Assembly (NCBI GenBank): GCA_963737555.1
Contig: CAVTTB010000009.1
Span: 124,001-188,000, forward strand
DNA from: JAHJQQ01 sp963737555
GTDB lineage: Bacteria > Pseudomonadota > Gammaproteobacteria > Thiohalobacterales > Thiohalobacteraceae
Length of the DNA: 64,000 bases
Reading direction: 5' to 3'
Shown here: piece after piece, positions 17,244 through 25,938 of the stretch
Position numbering within the stretch: position 1 is the first letter of the stretch
Layout of the letters: the number at the start of each line of letters is the position of its first letter
The notes under the pieces: generated by a model
Told to the model about the DNA's origin: nothing
Database searches by the model: none
What the model saw: the letters and a program-made list of their open reading frames with translations, nothing else
Program-made: the position numbers and the translations under genes

Positions 17244-18482
17244 CTACGGATTAACGCGGCTTCTCGATCGGATCAGCGCCGCGTAAAGAATGGCCTGAAG
17301 GATTTCACAGCTCAGCACCGCCACGGCCAGGCCCGTGAACCCCTGGTGAGCAATCAGCAAATAACTGAGAACGCCAAACGACACCAGGCCGATCAGCCGT
17401 GCCCGGGCCATTTCCTTTTGTCGATTCATTGCCGCCAGCTGCGAGCCAAGCAGCAGCGCAATCCCGCGTATGGGCACCGTCCATGCGAGCAGCTGCAGCG
17501 CAGGTACTGCAACGAGATACTCGTCACCGAACAGCAGCCGGATGAGTTGGGGCGCGAACGCGTACAGCAGCGCGGCCAATGGCACACTCCCGGCCAGCAT
17601 CAGTACCATACTGCGACGCGCCAAGCGCGCTGCCTGGTCCGGTGCCGTATGCTGAAGGCGCGACAACGCGGGGTAGACCGCGGCATTGAGCATGTTGGGA
17701 AACAGTAGCGGGGCGATCAGAGCGCGATCAGCCGCAGCGTAAAGTCCCACTTCAACCTCGTCCCGCAATGCGCCGAGCATGACGATACCGCCTCGCGTAT
17801 AGAGCATGCCCAAAAGCAGCACGTCAAAAAAAGGCGATGCGGATCGGAACAACGCAAACGCCTCGGCGGGAGCAAACCGCAGCGCCGGCCGCCCGAAACG
17901 CAGCGACATGCGCCACCAGCCGAAGGCGGCCAGGCCCAACGCGCTCAACGGCAGCACGATCAGAGTGGCCCCGGGGGTGGCGCCGAGCAGCAGCATTGCC
18001 AGCCCGAAGGCGAGTATGAAAAGTCGATGGCCAAGCTCGGCGGCCGCGGGTACGTGCATGGACTCGGCTGCGCGGAACGGCACGTACAGCAAACCACTGC
18101 TACGCCAGAGGATCTGATAGGCGCAGACACTCATGATGATGCCGACCGCGGCAATCCCACTGGACAGCAAAGTGCCGACGGTGGTCGCAGCCAGCCAGGC
18201 CACCACGGCCAGAATACATTGCACGGGGATGAGGACGCCCAGCCGGTCCGCCATGAGCGGGGCATTTCGACTCAGGTCGCGGATAAGAAAACTTTGCGTG
18301 CCCAGGCCGACAAATAAAGAGGCGACCGCGCCTACCGCCATTCCGAGTGAATATTGCCCCAGCATCTCACTGCCAAAGGCGCGCGCCAGTGCCGCCACGA
18401 ACAGCAGGTTCGCCAGCTGGCCCAGCGCTTCGCTGCCGCCGAGCAGGACGGTGTTGCGGAGGATACGGCGCTCGCTATACAC
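17244..18482 (-). CDS. MOP-superfamily polysaccharide flippase (Wzx-like)
   Basis: 412 residues with 12 or more hydrophobic spans (VLLGGSEALGQLANLLFVAA, AVASLFVGLGTQSFLIRDLS, IALLLGSQLAAMNRQ), typical of O-antigen/EPS flippases in the MOP superfamily. Expected to move a lipid-linked glycan or related product across the inner membrane. Last gene of the nine-gene operon, with an 8-bp overlap to the PaaK-like gene upstream. No wzy polymerase or wzz is nearby, so the cargo may be a short unit. Confidence 0.82.
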   Translation of the reverse strand: MYSERRILRNTVLLGGSEALGQLANLLFVAALARAFGSEMLGQYSLGMAVGAVASLFVGLGTQSFLIRDLSRNAPLMADRLGVLIPVQCILAVVAWLAATTVGTLLSSGIAAVGIIMSVCAYQILWRSSGLLYVPFRAAESMHVPAAAELGHRLFILAFGLAMLLLGATPGATLIVLPLSALGLAAFGWWRMSLRFGRPALRFAPAEAFALFRSASPFFDVLLLGMLYTRGGIVMLGALRDEVEVGLYAAADRALIAPLLFPNMLNAAVYPALSRLQHTAPDQAARLARRSMVLMLAGSVPLAALLYAFAPQLIRLLFGDEYLVAVPALQLLAWTVPIRGIALLLGSQLAAMNRQKEMARARLIGLVSFGVLSYLLIAHQGFTGLAVAVLSCEILQAILYAALIRSRSRVNP

Positions 18483-19752
18483 GGGTCCGAGCCTTCATCG
18501 CGCAGATGAATGAGCGTAGTTTTCCGGAAGGGTCGCGCGGAGCGGCGTCCACTACCCTGAGCGTGATCGCCGCGTGCTGCAATGGATCCTCAAGCGCCCG
18601 CAATATTTGGCCAGCCGTTTCCGCAGTGTAGTCCGGCGAGGGAACGATCCAAAGCTCGAAGCGGTCCACGGCGAGCTGATGCAGCTGATAGTGGCGCACC
18701 AGCGGCGCAAAGCCGTCGAGCCGACCCAGTACGTTCAGCGGCGAGCGCCGCGTTCCGTCAGCGAGCTCGATCATGTCGTCAGCGCGGCCGCTGATGACTT
18801 CCAGCAGGGGAAACGTACGGCCACAGCGGCAACCCGTCGTGGCGAAACGGCCAATGTCCCCCAGGCGATAGCGGATGAAAGGATGCGTGTGATTGGTCAA
18901 CACCGTGGCGACGAGCTCGCCTTCTTCTCCCGCAGGCACTGCCTGTCCGTCGCGCACGATTTCCAGCACCACGCTGTCGAGCGCCACGTGGTAGCCGCCG
19001 CGCTCGGCACATTGATAGGCGATGTTGTCGGTCTCGTAGGTACCGAAGATATCGATCGGGGCGGTGCCAAACGCGCGCTCCAAAACGCTGCGGACATCGG
19101 ACCTGAGCATTTCCGAGTCGGTGAACACCAGGCGCGGCGCCGGATCGAGACGCACTCCCTGCTCCAAGCAATGGTGCGCAAAGGCGAGCAGGCTCGAAGG
19201 ATAACCCTGCAGAACCGACGGCCTGAGCTCCCGCCAGCGCGCCAGAATGCGCTGCGGCTCGGCCGCACAATCGAGCTGCCATTCGCGCAGCAGGCCGAGT
19301 GAGGAGAACCAGGGCCTGCGACTGGAGGGAAATGCCGTCAGCCGCAGCACCTTGTGCTGCAGGCCCCGGCCATTGCTCAGATAAGGCCGCAGATACTGAG
19401 CCTTGCGCCACTGATCGTGTTGCCGGTCGATGCAGAACTGGTAAGGCTCTCCGGTGGATCCCGAAGTAAGGATCGGCACGAGTTGCGGCGGACGATCTTC
19501 CGCCAGAACTTGCTCGCCGGCGGCGCGCAGTGATCGTTTGTCAACGATGGGAAGACGGGAGAGATCCTCGAGTCCGCGGAAGGCGTCCACGTCCACTCCG
19601 TGGCGGGCGTAAAGCTCCCGGTAGAACGGTACGTGCAAGGAAGCATGCCGTACGAGCTCGCGCAGCGCTTTGTTCTGCTCTACCCGCAACTCCTCCGGCT
19701 CACGCCGCTCGGCGCGGAGCATTCGCGAAAGGTGCAGCGCGCGCCTAAGCAT
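18475..19752 (-). CDS. PaaK/CapK-like AMP-forming ligase 1
   Basis: 425 residues of the phenylacetate-CoA ligase-like superfamily. ATP-binding motif PILTSGSTGEPYQF (residues ~95-105), adenylate motif IDIFGTYETDNIAYQC, hinge region FIRYRLGDIGRF, and a CxCGR zinc-type pair in TTGCRCGRTFPLLEV. Such CapK-like enzymes occur in capsule and EPS loci and activate a carboxylic acid. A second, distinct copy lies in the same operon at 25939, suggesting two activated acids or two steps. Substrate unknown. Confidence 0.8.
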   Translation of the reverse strand: MLRRALHLSRMLRAERREPEELRVEQNKALRELVRHASLHVPFYRELYARHGVDVDAFRGLEDLSRLPIVDKRSLRAAGEQVLAEDRPPQLVPILTSGSTGEPYQFCIDRQHDQWRKAQYLRPYLSNGRGLQHKVLRLTAFPSSRRPWFSSLGLLREWQLDCAAEPQRILARWRELRPSVLQGYPSSLLAFAHHCLEQGVRLDPAPRLVFTDSEMLRSDVRSVLERAFGTAPIDIFGTYETDNIAYQCAERGGYHVALDSVVLEIVRDGQAVPAGEEGELVATVLTNHTHPFIRYRLGDIGRFATTGCRCGRTFPLLEVISGRADDMIELADGTRRSPLNVLGRLDGFAPLVRHYQLHQLAVDRFELWIVPSPDYTAETAGQILRALEDPLQHAAITLRVVDAAPRDPSGKLRSFICAMKARTRV

Positions 19753-20902
19753 TGCGCGACCGCATGGCGAAAGAAGGCAGCAGCATCAAAGCCTTCCCCA
19801 ACAGTGGTCCCGGATCGCCAAAGCTGTGCACCGAAGGCACCTGCGGCGCCCGCAGTTCCTGGCGCAACCGGCGCAATGTCGCGACCCGGCCCTTTTCCCG
19901 CCGCAATTCCTGCAGCGCCGCGGCGAGCCAAGGGCCGCGGTCGACGTAGCCAACACCCGCGCGATAGTGGGGGTCGAGTGAGGATTCCAGGCGTTCACCC
20001 AGGGCCGCGCGGGCAAAGCTCGTCGCGAAGTCGACGCCGCTGGCGATCGGAAAGTGAATGGAGCCCGAGAAGCGCGGATTGATCTCGAGCACCCGCGCAA
20101 TCCCGTCACGTTCGTCGATCTTGAGCTCGGCTTCCGCCGGGCCTTGCCAGCGCAGCCGCTCGAATAGCGGCAGCAGAGCGCGCACCAGCTCGACTTCATG
20201 CGTACTCACAGCGCAGACCGTGACACCCACCTTTGCAGGCCACACACGGAGCTTGCAGTGTACGAAGAAAGCGATCAACCGGCTTTCCACATCGAAGAGC
20301 AGATGCAATGACCGCAGGTTTTCGACAGGACCTGGAATATAGTCGGTAATCAGGGCACCGCCATACTGCGCGTCTATGTTGGCATAAGCATTCTTCAGAT
20401 CTGCGGTAGTCTGGACGAAGTGGACGCCCTGGCCGCCGCCGACGTCACGCCGGGGTTTGACGACCAGCAGGGTGTTGGGTTCGGCGCGCAATGTCGAGAC
20501 CGCGTCCTCCAAACTAAAAACCCGCGGTATCGCAATGCCGAGGCTCGCGCACTCTGTAAGCAGAGTGGCCTTATCGTTCAGCGCTTCGAAGGATTCGACG
20601 CTGGGAAGCAGTGATCGGACGCGCTGAGCAATCATGTCGCGCGCATGGCAGGCACTCTCGATGCCACGCGTCGGCAGGAGCACATCAGGCCGCACTTTAT
20701 CGATGAGCTCAAGCAGGGCTTGAGCGAATGACGGCGAGTCTTCCGCGGGCAGTCGGTGATAAGGCGCCGCGCTGAAGCGGGAGCGTAATCCCAGTGGCAG
20801 CAGCCGATCGTCGGCGCCGATGACTGCCCAGCCGCTCCGGTTCAATGCCCGCAACACCGAAAGCCCGGAGTTGCGCGTGCAATTGGTGATCAGTATTTTC
20901 AC
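19745..20902 (-). CDS. ATP-grasp carboxylate-amine ligase-like protein
   Basis: 385 residues. N-terminal Rossmann-like pre-ATP domain (KILITNCTRNSGLSVLRALN), then ATP-grasp with VVKPRRDVGGGQGVHFVQ as the P-loop-like segment and RVLEINPRFSGS carrying the metal-binding Glu/Asn/Arg. The closest general type is the carbamoyl-phosphate-synthase-large-chain-like ATP-grasp of polysaccharide loci. It should form an amide or peptide bond through an acyl phosphate. GTG start at 20902, 4-bp overlap with the FemAB-like gene. Confidence 0.8.
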   Translation of the reverse strand: MKILITNCTRNSGLSVLRALNRSGWAVIGADDRLLPLGLRSRFSAAPYHRLPAEDSPSFAQALLELIDKVRPDVLLPTRGIESACHARDMIAQRVRSLLPSVESFEALNDKATLLTECASLGIAIPRVFSLEDAVSTLRAEPNTLLVVKPRRDVGGGQGVHFVQTTADLKNAYANIDAQYGGALITDYIPGPVENLRSLHLLFDVESRLIAFFVHCKLRVWPAKVGVTVCAVSTHEVELVRALLPLFERLRWQGPAEAELKIDERDGIARVLEINPRFSGSIHFPIASGVDFATSFARAALGERLESSLDPHYRAGVGYVDRGPWLAAALQELRREKGRVATLRRLRQELRAPQVPSVHSFGDPGPLLGKALMLLPSFAMRSRNA

Positions 20903-22023
20903 GCGCTTTTCCGCCGGTGCCAGGCGCGATGGATTCTAAAGAAGTGATGCACTACTGAACGCATGAGCTGGCTGTGCGGTCGATAGAATAATGTGCATGG
21001 ACTGATACGGCAGCCACGCCGTGACTTCGCATCATAGGTGGTATTTCCATACAGCAGCTTGCGTATGCCGGCCGTGGGCGCATATTCCGCGAGCGCGTAG
21101 TAGGCCAGGTTGAAGTAGGTGAAGTCGTCCGGCCGATCGTTGGATTCGAAGCCCAGCCAAGCCGCCCACGCCAGCTCGCCCGAGCGCACGAGGCCGATCA
21201 TCGCGGTGCGCGAGCCATTGCGCTGCGCCTCGAAGATCAACAGGTCTTCGCCCAGCGCTGCTGCGAGTCGCAGGAAGAAATCTGGCGTGTAGGCAGGCTC
21301 GGCGCCATTTTTGTGTATGTAGTGACTGCGCGCGAGGCGGTAAAGTGCCATTACATTAGTCTCGTCGGCCGGGACCGGGCGAATGGTGACACCTTGTTTG
21401 CGCGCGCGGGTCCGTTCAGAACGAACGGTCTGCGCGGCGTTGCTGCTGGAGCGGCGCAGATGCGCGACATAGCCGTCGATGTCCTGCCACTCGATGACGA
21501 GTACCGTCGTGGGCAGCGATTCAGTCTCAAGATAGCCGCGCTCACGCAGAACCGCATGTTCCGAAGTTTGTTTCTCGATGCGCATGAATGCAGTTCCCAG
21601 GCCGCGCTGCGCGGCGTAGCCCTCTATGCCGTCCATCAGGGCAGTGAGCCAGCGATGCTGGTCCTGCGCGGGCGCCGCACGGACGCAGAGTGCAGCTGCG
21701 CCACCGAGTGGTAGATGGAATGAGAGATAGGGCTTCGCACTCAGGTGCATCGAGTTGCAGAGTTTGCGTAAGCGGCCAAACATCAGTCCATCGAGCGGGC
21801 TGTAATCAGCGGCCTGCACGATCTCCCGGCAGAGCCCGGCCGCAGCGATCCCTTGCGCGTCCTCTAACAGAAAAGCTTTCATGGGAAGCGGGCGAGTCTG
21901 CTGCTCGACCAAAGATCTGAGCACTTCGAGCCGTAGGGCCGGCTCGTCCTGGGTCACGACTTTCCAATGCACGGTGGAAAGCGTGCTCAGATCTTCTACG
22001 ACACGGAACTGCTCACCCGCCAC
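20899..22023 (-). CDS. FemAB/GNAT-like aminoacyl- or acyltransferase
   Basis: 374 residues. The C-terminal half has the FemAB/BioF2-like GNAT fold: RLARSHYIHKNGAEPAYTPD, FTYFNLAYYALAEYA and LLYGNTTYDAKSRRGCRI. FemAB-like proteins in EPS loci transfer an acyl or aminoacyl group to an amino sugar or peptide. The N-terminal ~150 residues are less typical. Overlaps the GNAT gene upstream by 11 bp. Acceptor unknown. Confidence 0.68.
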   Translation of the reverse strand: MAGEQFRVVEDLSTLSTVHWKVVTQDEPALRLEVLRSLVEQQTRPLPMKAFLLEDAQGIAAAGLCREIVQAADYSPLDGLMFGRLRKLCNSMHLSAKPYLSFHLPLGGAAALCVRAAPAQDQHRWLTALMDGIEGYAAQRGLGTAFMRIEKQTSEHAVLRERGYLETESLPTTVLVIEWQDIDGYVAHLRRSSSNAAQTVRSERTRARKQGVTIRPVPADETNVMALYRLARSHYIHKNGAEPAYTPDFFLRLAAALGEDLLIFEAQRNGSRTAMIGLVRSGELAWAAWLGFESNDRPDDFTYFNLAYYALAEYAPTAGIRKLLYGNTTYDAKSRRGCRISPCTLFYRPHSQLMRSVVHHFFRIHRAWHRRKSA

Positions 22024-22726
22024 TTGTACCCTTCCTGTAGGCAGCCACCTTCTGCGCCAGCCGGGTCCTCAGGTGGGGACGCCGCCGCCAGAGCCGCAGG
22101 TCCACTCCTTTCAAACCACCGACACGCAGATGCATGTACAGGCGCAACTCCACCTCGCGAGCGCCAAAGCGCGCCTTGAAGCGTCGCGAAGAACGGTTAA
22201 AGAGCAGGGTAATGCTGTAACACTGGGTGCGGCCCTCCTTGACGAGCTGCTGAAGCACATGCCTGCGCAGCAGTGGTGCAAGGCGGCCACCGCGAAAATC
22301 AGGACTGATGAACATATCGTAAAGGTAGGCCTCGTCGGAATTCAGCTCGTACAGTGCCACGCCCCTCGATGCCGGCACGGGCAGTAGCCGTGTCGATACC
22401 CACGTATATCCGGCCAGCTGCCTCCCATCAAAGATGCCGAAGCAACGGGCCCGGGTGAGGTCATTGATGATCGAGGTTTCGGAAACCTGGCGAACGGTGA
22501 TGCGCGCAATCTCCGCCGCATCCTGAGGTTGCAATTCCCTGACCACATAGGATGAATCCGGGGGCTGGCCCGCGTCGGCGCTGCGCTCGGCGGTGAGCAG
22601 ATACGGATAGAGAACAAGCCCGCGGCGCATCAGGCGGTCGAGGATCTCCTGTATGACCAGCCCGTGTTTAAGGCGCCCGATGAAGCGCTGCAGGGCTCCG
22701 CGTTCGTTCGTCGTCTTGGGTGTCAT
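22013..22726 (-). CDS. GNAT-family N-acetyltransferase
   Basis: 237 residues. GNAT core with acetyl-CoA pocket region LYDMFISPDFRGGRLAPLLR (motif A, R-G-G-R) and preceding strands GYTWVSTRLLPVPASRGVAL. An N-terminal helical extension (~1-60) is unusual for a small GNAT. Start overlaps the Mur ligase stop by 4 bp. Likely acylates an amine on the operon's product. Confidence 0.72.
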   Translation of the reverse strand: MTPKTTNERGALQRFIGRLKHGLVIQEILDRLMRRGLVLYPYLLTAERSADAGQPPDSSYVVRELQPQDAAEIARITVRQVSETSIINDLTRARCFGIFDGRQLAGYTWVSTRLLPVPASRGVALYELNSDEAYLYDMFISPDFRGGRLAPLLRRHVLQQLVKEGRTQCYSITLLFNRSSRRFKARFGAREVELRLYMHLRVGGLKGVDLRLWRRRPHLRTRLAQKVAAYRKGTSGG

Positions 22727-24003
22727 TGCGATCTCACCTCAATGGCCGGTTCGCCCAACAGGCGGCAATTGTCGCAGAATTCCAGGCGTCCACAGCGGCG
22801 TCTCCAGCAGCGCACGTCCGCGTCGAATGCCAGTGCCAGGCGCGCCAGGTGATCGGCGCGATTGGAGCCCTTGAGCAGCACGAGGTCGCCCGGCGCGAGG
22901 AATTCGCGCAGCCATGTCGAGGCCGTGCGTATATCGGCAAAGCCGTGCACCCGGCCCCCACCGTCCGAAGCAGCCAGCCGTTGTGCGATTGAAGCACCGC
23001 GGTCGCCTACCAGCACAACATAGTGTGCCACGGCGAGTGCCGCTTCGACTGCACGCAGGTAAAATCGCCGATCGTTGCCAAGCTTGTCCGACAGCGTACC
23101 CAGCACGAGGAACTTGCGCGGCGCATCCGCATCGGCCAGGAATTCCAGGCTCAGCGGCATCGACCATACCGGTGCCTTCCAGTCGTCGCGAACAAAGTGA
23201 ATGCCGTTTGCGGTCGTATACAGGCTCATGCGTCCGCGCAGCGGATCGATTCCTCCCACGGCGGCGGCGGCCTGCTCGAGCGGGACCCCAAGGGCGCAAG
23301 CGGTGGCAATCGCTCCCATGACGGCAGTGGACTGATGCCGGCCGTGCAGGCGCGTGGCTACCTCAGCCGTCGCACCGCGCCACTGCACCCGTAGCGACAA
23401 AGGTTGCGGCCATGAGGAGGTCAACGCCTCGCCACGTAGATCAGCATCCGGCTGTGTACCAAATGTGATGACTTGCCCCTTGCAGCTGCGCGCCATGGCC
23501 AGCACGCGCTCGTCATCCGCGTTGAGAACGGCAATGCCGTTCGCCGGTAGGGCTTCGATCAGTTTGCGCTTCTCGCAAGCCACGGCATCGGGCGTGCGGA
23601 ATGCCTTGATGTGATCGGTGCCGATGTTTGTCACTACGCCAACGCGCGGTTGCAGCAGCGCCAGCATGGGGTCGAATCCGCCTGGATGGTCTGCCCCCAG
23701 CTCCTGCACGACATAGCGCGCCGATGTGCCCGTACAGATAAGCGTGCGGGCAATGCTGTAGAGCTGATTGTTGGAGTCGTGACTCTTCACGCAACGTGCA
23801 TGACTGGCAATGATGGCGTGCAGCAAATCCTTCGTGGTCGTCTTGCCGGCGCTGCCGGTGATTCCTATGCAGCAGGTCCCACTCAACAGCGTGCTTCTCC
23901 ACACGCGGGCAGCAGCGATCACAGGGCCGCGGTAAAGCGTCTTGGCAGCGTGCTTGCCTCGCTGCTCCAGTAGATCGGCTAAGCGGCTGAAGGCGCTGGG
24001 CAT
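22723..24003 (-). CDS. MurF-like Mur ligase of an exopolysaccharide-type operon
   Basis: 426 residues. ATP-binding motif GITGSAGKTTTKDLLHAI; central-domain motifs VVTNIGTDHIKAF and VLNADDERVLAMA; LHGRHQSTAVMGAIATAC; and a C-terminal ligase domain (FLVLGTLSDKLGNDRRFYLR). It lacks the usual N-terminal UDP-binding domain and ends with a Cys cluster, CWRRRCGRLEFCDNC (C-x4-C-x5-C-x2-C), not found in MurF. No peptidoglycan genes are nearby. I infer an amide ligase for a non-murein substrate. Overlaps the asparagine synthase gene by 25 bp. Confidence 0.8.
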   Translation of the reverse strand: MPSAFSRLADLLEQRGKHAAKTLYRGPVIAAARVWRSTLLSGTCCIGITGSAGKTTTKDLLHAIIASHARCVKSHDSNNQLYSIARTLICTGTSARYVVQELGADHPGGFDPMLALLQPRVGVVTNIGTDHIKAFRTPDAVACEKRKLIEALPANGIAVLNADDERVLAMARSCKGQVITFGTQPDADLRGEALTSSWPQPLSLRVQWRGATAEVATRLHGRHQSTAVMGAIATACALGVPLEQAAAAVGGIDPLRGRMSLYTTANGIHFVRDDWKAPVWSMPLSLEFLADADAPRKFLVLGTLSDKLGNDRRFYLRAVEAALAVAHYVVLVGDRGASIAQRLAASDGGGRVHGFADIRTASTWLREFLAPGDLVLLKGSNRADHLARLALAFDADVRCWRRRCGRLEFCDNCRLLGEPAIEVRSQ

Positions 24004-25922
24004 CGCACCAGACTCCTATCGTCATCGAGGAACAATCGGTGCCACAGCTCGAGCGTTATCAGGCTCCACGTTTCCAGCAGATGGGTTCTTACCCAATGTC
24101 GCGCGCTGGACTCGGAGCGCCCCAGGGTTTGCAACAACCACGCGCGATCCAGGCAGCCGCGCTCCAGTGTGCGCGTATCGAGCAGGAGATCGCGGACGAC
24201 GGTGAGGCCTTGCGGTCCACCGAGGAGTGCGGCGTAGTCACCTGGAAATCCCAGCTTGCGCCGCCGCCAGAGCACGGGTGCCGGCAAGGTGTTCGTCATC
24301 GCTTCGCGCAACAGCAGCTTGGTCCAGCCGGCGCCGATCTTTGCGTCGAAGGGCAGTGAGAAACACAGCTCGACGATGCGGTGATCGAGGAATGGCAGGC
24401 GCGATTCGAGGGAGAAGGCCATGCTGATGGCGTCTTCGGCATGCAGAATCTCTGGCAGGCCGGCATGCTGCAGTTCTGCCCAGAGCGAATTGTTCAGACG
24501 GCTGCGGTAAGGCCGTTCCTGCGGCTCAGTCCACTCGCCGATGAAACGATGCAGCGCGGGCGGAGCTGCGTTAGTACTCACGCTGCCGCGCGAATCGGCA
24601 CCCCTATTCGCAAGCATGCGCGATTTTCGAGTGCGTCGCGCATTTGCGGTGAGTGCGCCGAGGATCAAACGCGGCAGCAGGCGATGCGCGCCAGTAGAGG
24701 TGCGTCCAAGCTGAATCAGTTCGTGCAACAAATGTTGCCTGGGGCGCGCTTGCGCCAGTCGCGGGTTCAGCCGGTCGAGTGCGAACGGCAGTACAAAGCG
24801 AGGATATCCGCCGAGCAACTCATCGGCGCCCTGTCCGTCGAGCAGGACGGTGACGTGCTTCGCCGCCTCTTGCAGCACGTGCCATTGCGGATAGCGACCG
24901 CGAATGGGTGTTGGGGCATCGTGGTGCCACACAATGGCAGCCGTCGTCGTCAACAGCTGCTGCGGACCCGGTGTGATCCAATGCATGTGGTAGCGGGACG
25001 GATCATCCGCGACCATGGCGGCATAGTGGCTCTCGTCGAGTGCTGGATTGTCCGCGTAGCGAAGCGAGAAGCAGCTGAGCGGGGAGGATAGAACGCCGGC
25101 GGCAATCCGCGCCACGGCGCTCGAATCGAGCCCGCCACTCAGCGCGACGCCGACCGGCACGTCGCTGCGCAGGCGCAAGCGCACGGAATCCTCCAGCAGC
25201 TCACGCAATTGCTCGGCGGCATCGGGCCGCGTGGCCTCAGTCCCGGGTTCGAAAGTCCAATAGCGGCGGCGCTGTTGCCGTTCGGGCTCAAAAGTCAGGG
25301 TCTCGCCCGGAGTGACCGAGTGGACGTTCTCGAAAAAAGTGTGGTCGTCCGCGTCGGGCACGGCGCCGCAGACGAAATCGCGCACCATCTGCCAGTTCGC
25401 GCGCCGTTCCTCGGGAAAGGCAGCGAGCAGCGCTTTGGGCTCGGAGGCGAAAGCCACGCGCGGACCGCGGACGGAATACACCAACGGCTTGATGCCGAAG
25501 CGATCCCGCGCGAGCACCAGCCGTGATTGCGCAGGATGCCAGAAGGCCGCGGCCCACATGCCATTGAAGCGCTCGAAGCATTCCAGCCCCCACAGTCGAT
25601 AAGCCCATAACATCACCTCGGTATCGCTCGAGCTGCGCAGGTTCACGCCCTTCGAACGCAGCTCGGCGCCGATCTCCAGGTAATTGTGGATCTCGCCGTT
25701 GTAGACGATGCACAGCGACTGATCGGGCAGCCACATCGGCTGCGCCGAGGCGGACGACAGATCGATGATTTTAAGTCGGCGGTGTCCGAGGCCGATCGAG
25801 CCACGCACATGGATGCCCGAGCCGTCGGGCCCACGATGCGCGATGGCATCGGTCATCGACTCCACGACGCTGCGCTCGACATAAGCGCCGTCGCGATGCC
25901 AGATACCCGCTATGCCGCACAT
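23979..25922 (-). CDS. Asparagine synthase (glutamine-hydrolysing) family amidotransferase
   Basis: 647 residues. The start at 25922 gives the N-terminal catalytic Cys (MCGIAGIWHRDG). Glutaminase domain motifs AHRGPDGSG and YNGEIHNY are intact; the synthetase domain has the PPi-loop ALSGGLDSSAV. AsnB homologues in polysaccharide loci are amidotransferases that amidate a carboxyl group rather than make free Asn. The longer ORF to 26039 has no support because the mature enzyme needs Cys as residue 2. Gap of 16 bp to the PaaK-like gene. Confidence 0.85.
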   Translation of the reverse strand: MCGIAGIWHRDGAYVERSVVESMTDAIAHRGPDGSGIHVRGSIGLGHRRLKIIDLSSASAQPMWLPDQSLCIVYNGEIHNYLEIGAELRSKGVNLRSSSDTEVMLWAYRLWGLECFERFNGMWAAAFWHPAQSRLVLARDRFGIKPLVYSVRGPRVAFASEPKALLAAFPEERRANWQMVRDFVCGAVPDADDHTFFENVHSVTPGETLTFEPERQQRRRYWTFEPGTEATRPDAAEQLRELLEDSVRLRLRSDVPVGVALSGGLDSSAVARIAAGVLSSPLSCFSLRYADNPALDESHYAAMVADDPSRYHMHWITPGPQQLLTTTAAIVWHHDAPTPIRGRYPQWHVLQEAAKHVTVLLDGQGADELLGGYPRFVLPFALDRLNPRLAQARPRQHLLHELIQLGRTSTGAHRLLPRLILGALTANARRTRKSRMLANRGADSRGSVSTNAAPPALHRFIGEWTEPQERPYRSRLNNSLWAELQHAGLPEILHAEDAISMAFSLESRLPFLDHRIVELCFSLPFDAKIGAGWTKLLLREAMTNTLPAPVLWRRRKLGFPGDYAALLGGPQGLTVVRDLLLDTRTLERGCLDRAWLLQTLGRSESSARHWVRTHLLETWSLITLELWHRLFLDDDRSLVRCPAPSAA

Positions 25923-25938
25923 GTCGCGGTCCTTGGGC

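Noticed and set aside
22723..24003. Housekeeping MurF
   Set aside because: Missing N-terminal UDP-substrate domain, odd Cys tail and no dcw-cluster neighbours.
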